DNA of 64,000 bases, from assembly GCF_016808095.1 (NCBI RefSeq), contig NC_068970.1, forward strand, positions 38,660,630 to 38,724,629, in the 5' to 3' direction. The notes under the pieces are model-generated. The model was not told the DNA's origin and did no database searches. It was given only the letters and a program-made list of their open reading frames with translations. Below are positions 59,431 to 64,000 of the stretch, piece after piece; positions within the stretch are counted from its first letter, which is position 1; each line of letters begins with the position of its first letter. The stretch is from Vigna angularis (lineage: Eukaryota; Streptophyta; Magnoliopsida; Fabales; Fabaceae). A program made the translations under genes and the position numbers.

Positions 59431-59745
59431 TTGGGTCATGCTAATGACGTTAAAAGAGCGCTTGCTGGGAGGCAACCCAGTGATTTAAGAACTTTTAATT
59501 TTTGGTTTGGTGATGTAATTTTGAACTTTTGGTTATTTTGTGTTTTGGTTATAAGTTTGTTACAGGGTTTACATCTACTGATGGATGTTAGGCGGAAAAG
59601 TATCTACTGAAGGATACTATGTTTGTGTACACCTACTGATGGGTGTTGATAAGAAAGTTTTGCACCTACTGATGGGTGTTGGTGGATTTTGGGTCAGGCT
59701 CGTGACCTTAAACAAGCGCTACCTGGGAGGCAACCCAATTGATTT
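59431..59745 (+). ncRNA. Bracketed hairpin array, chimeric element copy
   Basis: Direct repeats at 59431-59487 and 59689-59745 bracket four hairpins at 59571-59588, 59599-59618, 59629-59646 and 59662-59679. Stems are ACATC/GATGT, AGTATC/GATACT, ACACC/GGTGT and GCACC/GGTGT, and loops are TACTGATG, TACTGAAG, TACTGATG and TACTGATG. Each bracket contains GGGAGGCAACCC, which folds as a 4- to 5-bp hairpin with loop AGGCAA. It lies after the protease tail and before the extra ORF. Function is unknown; the paired changes favour an RNA structure. Confidence 0.65.
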
Positions 59746-60611
59746 ATTTTTCTGTATTGTTTGTTTTGATCTTGTTTTAGTTGCATAATAGGGTTGTGCA
59801 TGAGTGATTTGAGAATTTTATTGCAGGGAGTCAGTGAGGGGTAGGTCTAGGACGCATCTAGGTCAAGCCAGGAAGAAGAAGAACACTTCCCGAAAGTTTC
59901 ACTGAGCGGTAAACTACAGCTGAGCGGTAGTATCGCAGAACGGGCTTGGGTTACCCCTTAGCGGAACCCGAGCCCATTAGGGTATTTTTATACCCTAAGT
60001 TGCGTCTTGGCTTTTCTTTGCACACTTTGCTTTGCACAAACACTCTTTCAAAGAATCTATACAATTTTTCCCTCATCCCTCTTGAGAAAATCTCTCTTTC
60101 ACTCACTTTCTCACTAGTTTTCCATCTAAGTTTGGGGTTGGAAGAGAGCATCATAGCTTGAAAGCAGTCTCCATTCATCTAGCATCTCCACCCAAGTAAG
60201 TCAAGCATTTTTCATTCTAGGGTTTTTGAGTTTGAATTGGATTGTTGAAGCATGAATCTTTAGGGGTTTTAATTTTTATGCATGATTTGATGATTTAATG
60301 GATGTTTGAACCGATTGAACTGAATGATTTTGATCTGGAAACTGAAAATTGCATGTGGGTGGAGTTAGGATAGGGTAAAAACGAATTTTTAAAAATTCTG
60401 CAGAGGTACCGTTGAGCGGCAGTTTACCGCTGAGCGGCACTCTGACAGACATGTGGTTTTTGCTGAGTTGCGTTCTGGATTGTTGCACTGGTGGCGCTGA
60501 GGGGTGATTTTGACCCTCAGCGGTGGTTTAACTTTGAAATAATGGTGTTGGATGTGTTTTACTCATGCTTAACAACATGTTTGTGGTTTTGTGTGTGTGT
60601 TTGATGTAGGA
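59746..60611 (+). mobile_element. Untranslated leader of the extra ORF
   Basis: No gene. It contains ACTGAGCGGTAAAC and CCGCTGAGCGGCAC-type dyads (59900-59935, 60405-60445) like those in the LTRs, and the 'aagtttggggttggaagagagcatc' block also present at 47112-47140 in element 1. It may include a promoter or splice acceptor for the extra ORF, but none is demonstrable. Confidence 0.55.
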
Positions 60612-61853
60612 ATGACATCCTCTTCAGGCAAAAGGATGAAGACCATGGCATCCAAAAGAAAAGAAAAGGAACCAGAACAACCCCATTCTAGTAGGTTCCT
60701 ATCTCGCAAACATGAGAAGCACTTCAAGGTGGTCCAAGATAGGAGATTACTTATGGAGAGAAAGGTTGGAATGATACCTAACTTTGCTCCTCAATTTGGA
60801 GAGCAATTGTTAGGGAATGATTGGGGGAAGCTAGCCACATATCCTACAACTGCCAATATAGCTGTGGTGAAAGAATTCTACACTAATGCAAGAAAGATTG
60901 GTGATTACCCAGCTGAGAATTATGTAGGCTATGTCAGAGGCCATGCTATTAGGTATGATCCTGATTCCATCAACAACTTTCTGGACACTGTGTGGGCTGG
61001 TGAGCAGTGCCAGTTTGCTCTCTGTATGGAAGAAGGCACTGACTTTGATGATGTGGAGAGAGTTTTATGTGTACCTGGAGGACACTTTCAAAGGAATAGA
61101 ACTAGCTCTGTGGTTAACATTAGGAGAACTGATTTAACTCCTCTTGCAAAGTATTGGATGGCATTTTCTCATGCCAATATTCAGCCATGTTCTCATGTGT
61201 CAGACATTACTCTTAGCAGGGCACTTCTCATTTACTGTGCAATCAGGAACTTGAATGTCAATATTGGACAGGTGATAGCTGATGAGATAAGGATGTGTGC
61301 CAACACAACAAACAGCAAAGCACCCTTAGGGCATCCTTCTTTGATTACGCATCTCTGCAAGATAGCTGGGGTGGATACTTCTGCTCCACCATTTCAAAGG
61401 CCAAGGAAAGCAATTGATGAGGTCTATTACAGACAATACTGCGGAGGTGAGGAGGCGGCTCAACCAGTTCCACCACGCTGTACTCGTAGAGAAAGAGGGC
61501 AAGAACAAAGTCAAGCATCTGCTGAGACACATGAAGCAGAACCTTTCTAGATGAGGGACATGTACATGTCTCTTATAGGTGCACAACTACAGTCTATCCA
61601 CAGAGGGCAGGTGGCCACTGTTGAGATGATTGTTGGAATGTATGATACACCTCCAGCACACAGGTGGACTATGGAGGAATTTCATAATGTGGTAGCCTGG
61701 CCCGAAGAGCAGGTACAAGGAGCTAAAGCTGAAGCAGCTGAAGCCTCAGCTATGGAGATGAAAGAAGAAGATGCTGATGATGATGAGGATGAGGCATTTG
61801 AAGATGCTGAAGATAAGGAAGAAGAGGAAGATACAGATGACAACTCAGATTGA
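60612..61853 (+). pseudogene. Extra downstream ORF ('putative plant transposon protein' family), one stop
   Basis: From ATG 60612 the reading is open for 312 codons to TAG 61548-61550, then continues in the same frame for 100 more to 61853. Order: a basic Ser/Lys N-terminus (MTSSSGKRMKTMASKRKEKE), a core with HEKHFKVVQDRRLLMERK, NFAPQFGEQLL, NYVGYVRGHAIRYDPDSINN, RTDLTPLAKYWMAFSHANIQ and SLITHLCKIAGV, then MYMSLIGAQLQSIHRGQ after the stop, and a strongly acidic C-terminus. No membrane helix is evident, so an envelope role is not supported by sequence. Such ORFs accompany Athila-type elements in legumes. Function unknown. Confidence 0.85.
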
Positions 61854-63119
61854 GAAGGAGCTGAGATAACATTTACTGATGAATGCTATCATAACTGAAG
61901 CAGGACTTATGTTTTTGTTTGGTTTTCTGAACTTATTTTTTTTTTGTGTTTTAGAATAGGGTTTGATGTACTCAATTGGAAACTTTATCTGTTATGATGA
62001 TTTGCTTATGATTGTGAATGTTTGATAAGTAATGCTTGATGATGCTTTGATATGGATTGATGTTGAGATGTGCACTTTACATGCTTATACAGGTGGTTCA
62101 CAAGCTTTGTGAACAAATGCAAGTTATTGTGATTGTGATTGTGATATTAAGCAGGATGTGTATGTCAAATGTGAATGAGCTTATATGTGAGGTTTTGAGC
62201 TCCAGAGTTGTTGTGATTGAGTGCTATTACTTTGGAAGCATAAATAACTTTGCCCAGGTTTTCTATGATTGAATCAATTGCTTGTTTGCATAAAATGATC
62301 AAGGCCGTTTGTTGGAAACCCTTATATTAGCCAAATTTCATGAAATTAGCCACTAAAAGAGAACACTTTGTGTTATATCCTTTGAACCCTTAGCCTTGAA
62401 CATGATTTGAAAACCCTTATTGAAAAGCTTTACCTTGAGTTAAGTAGAAAATATTATGTGGTATTGACAAATGTTCAAGTTTGGGGTTGTTGGAAAATAG
62501 AAAGGGAAATTGAAAGCATTGAGCTAAGAGCTAAGAAGTAAATATGTGAAAAGCAAAAGAAAAAAAAGAGAAAGAAAGGAAAAGAAAAAACAAAGCTCAA
62601 TGCAAAGGAAAGTTGGGAAAGTAAGAATGATTGTGTTTATATGATTCTCTTAACTCAAGGGTTTTGTGATCTAGAAAAACCAATTTTCTTGTTAGCCCAA
62701 CCACATTATAAGCCATTGAAAGTCCTTGTGATAATGCACGCTTGTGAATTTATTTGATTGTGGTTAAATGAAAGGCAAAGTCAATTCTTGTGACATTGTG
62801 GTAGTAGAGTGAAAGAGTGATTACCTCTTATACACTTGTGTTTGAGTGAAACACTTTACCTAGTGAGGAGATACACATGAACATCCATGCTTAGTTGATT
62901 TATCATTCATGAAAAATAGCATTTGTTGGATATTAAGTGATTTTGTGAACACCCAAAGCATGTGCACATCTTGATTGAAATCTTTGTCATGAGTTTGATT
63001 GAAGTTTTTACTTATCTTGAAAAGAGGATTTTTGAATGAGTGAACCATTGTACAAATTGGTAGAAGATTGAGTTACATTTTGTTTGCTTGAGGACAAGCA
63101 AAGTTCTAAGTTTGGGGTT
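61854..63119 (+). mobile_element. 3' untranslated interior and polypurine-like tract
   Basis: No gene. It includes a perfect 8-bp-stem hairpin at 62096-62114 and a GAAA-rich purine tract near 62550-62595 (matched at 31140-31195 in the nested element). The final AAGTTTGGGGTTG abuts the LTR start and is the family's plus-strand priming tract. Small frames such as 62057-62272 are not supported. Confidence 0.75.
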
Positions 63120-64000
63120 GTGATAACAGTTGAAAAACTGTTATTTTCATGCTTAAATTTGATACTAAAAGCAACCTTTAACACTTAGAAACTAGCTTGA
63201 AATCATGTTTTTGGTTATATTTTCAGAAATAAGAGAGTTGGACAGGTTTATGCTTGATTTCAATGTTTTATGCAGGTTTTAAGGTGAATTTGGTGAAAGA
63301 AGTGAAGAAGAACAAAAAGGGAATCAGAAAACACATCAAAAAGTGCAAAAGGAGAAGCCGCAACCACCGCTCAGCGGTAGTTTACCGCTGAGCGGCACTC
63401 AGAAACCCACGTTAGCTCCGCTGAGGGGTGAAATGGCCGCTAAGGGGAAGAATCGAGCTCGCGCACTTACCGCTGAGCGGTAGTTTACTGCTGAGCGCAC
63501 TATTTTGGGCTTGGGCCTAATTTTCTGTATTTTTACGAATAGTATATAAGCTTTAGGTTTTCCTATGGTTTGTATCTTTGGCTGGGACGAAGCAAACACT
63601 CTCTTTTCCACCCCATTGAAGGAAGATTTTGGATGCTCAGGCTACCTCTCTACCTTTCTAGGGTTTTATCTTTCATTCTTTCATCATTGTTCATCTAGAT
63701 TCACCATGAATATGGTGAACTAAACCTTGTATTGTTGTTGGGGGATCAATGTAATCTTGTGAAACTCTCATATATGGAATTTGTGTTTAAAAATCTTATT
63801 TGAGATACATGCTTTCTTTGATTAATTGTTAGGGTTTTTCCTCTTTGCTCAAAGCATGCAGTGTTTAACTCATTCATTGTCATGATCATTGATTTTGTCG
63901 ATATGGGAACGTACGGGGAAGTCTAGATCCGGGGAATTTCTCCCAATAGTATATTGGTTCCCATTAAGCTCCTGCACTTCGGAATTAATTATTAGGAATG
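63120..64000 (+). mobile_element. 3' LTR, cut by window edge
   Basis: It begins TGATAACAGTTG and follows the family to the window end. CCGCTCAGCGG, CCGCTGAGCGG and related dyads cluster at 63365-63500. It is nearest to the LTR at 55890. It would be the 3' LTR of the element that donated the gag-protease-extra-ORF half of the chimera. Confidence 0.92.

Noticed and set aside
60612..61853. Envelope glycoprotein
   Set aside because: No signal peptide or membrane helix is visible; only the position downstream of the polyprotein is env-like.
1..64000. CRISPR arrays, rRNA and tRNA genes
   Set aside because: No regular spacer arrays and no cloverleaf or rRNA signatures were seen; the tRNA-like matches are retroelement primer sites.

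Overview
The window looks like repeat-dense, probably pericentromeric chromatin of a papilionoid legume, plausibly a Vigna or Phaseolus relative. The evidence is AT-rich DNA, a plant TMK-type receptor kinase with one intron, a plant DELLA pseudogene, and several plant LTR-retrotransposon lineages stacked inside one another. The species is inferred from style of sequence, not shown.

Left part (1-16000): two minus-strand LTRs of one Athila-like family, a Tekay/Del-like stretch with a 42-bp minisatellite, and a minus-strand copia LTR split by a 6.9-kb CACTA transposon (6242-13107, perfect 14-bp termini, TAA duplications). The CACTA carries a captured MAP65-like exon and a 2.0-kb solo LTR with perfect TCTAT duplications. 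A Tekay-like solo LTR follows (14749-15903).

Middle (16000-25000) is the host island: a truncated DELLA pseudogene, a probable DUF3475/DUF668 fragment, and the only intact gene, a 925-residue TMK-like LRR receptor kinase on the minus strand (20258-23737).

Right part (25000-64000) is a nest of retroelements. A broken chromovirus pol (about 27900-34893) is interrupted by a 3.7-kb Athila-family derivative with ATCAT duplications. Minus-strand Tekay, copia and Athila remnants follow. Then come two plus-strand Athila-family elements in series. The first (42186-48484) carries gag, protease and an extra downstream ORF but no reverse transcriptase or integrase. The second (from 48485) carries gag, protease, reverse transcriptase and RNase H, is interrupted by a minus-strand SIRE-type copia remnant (53676-57366, GAGTT duplications), and then breaks inside integrase. 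There the integrase frame is fused in frame to the gag tail and protease of an element of the first type, which runs on to its extra ORF and 3' LTR (63120 to the window end).

The most unusual signal lies between the protease ORF and the extra ORF of the RT-less family: four short hairpins with an almost constant 8-nt loop and stems that change in compensating pairs, bracketed by a direct repeat that itself ends in a small hairpin. It occurs in both copies that retain this region (46479-46581 and 59571-59679). I do not recognise it as a described element.
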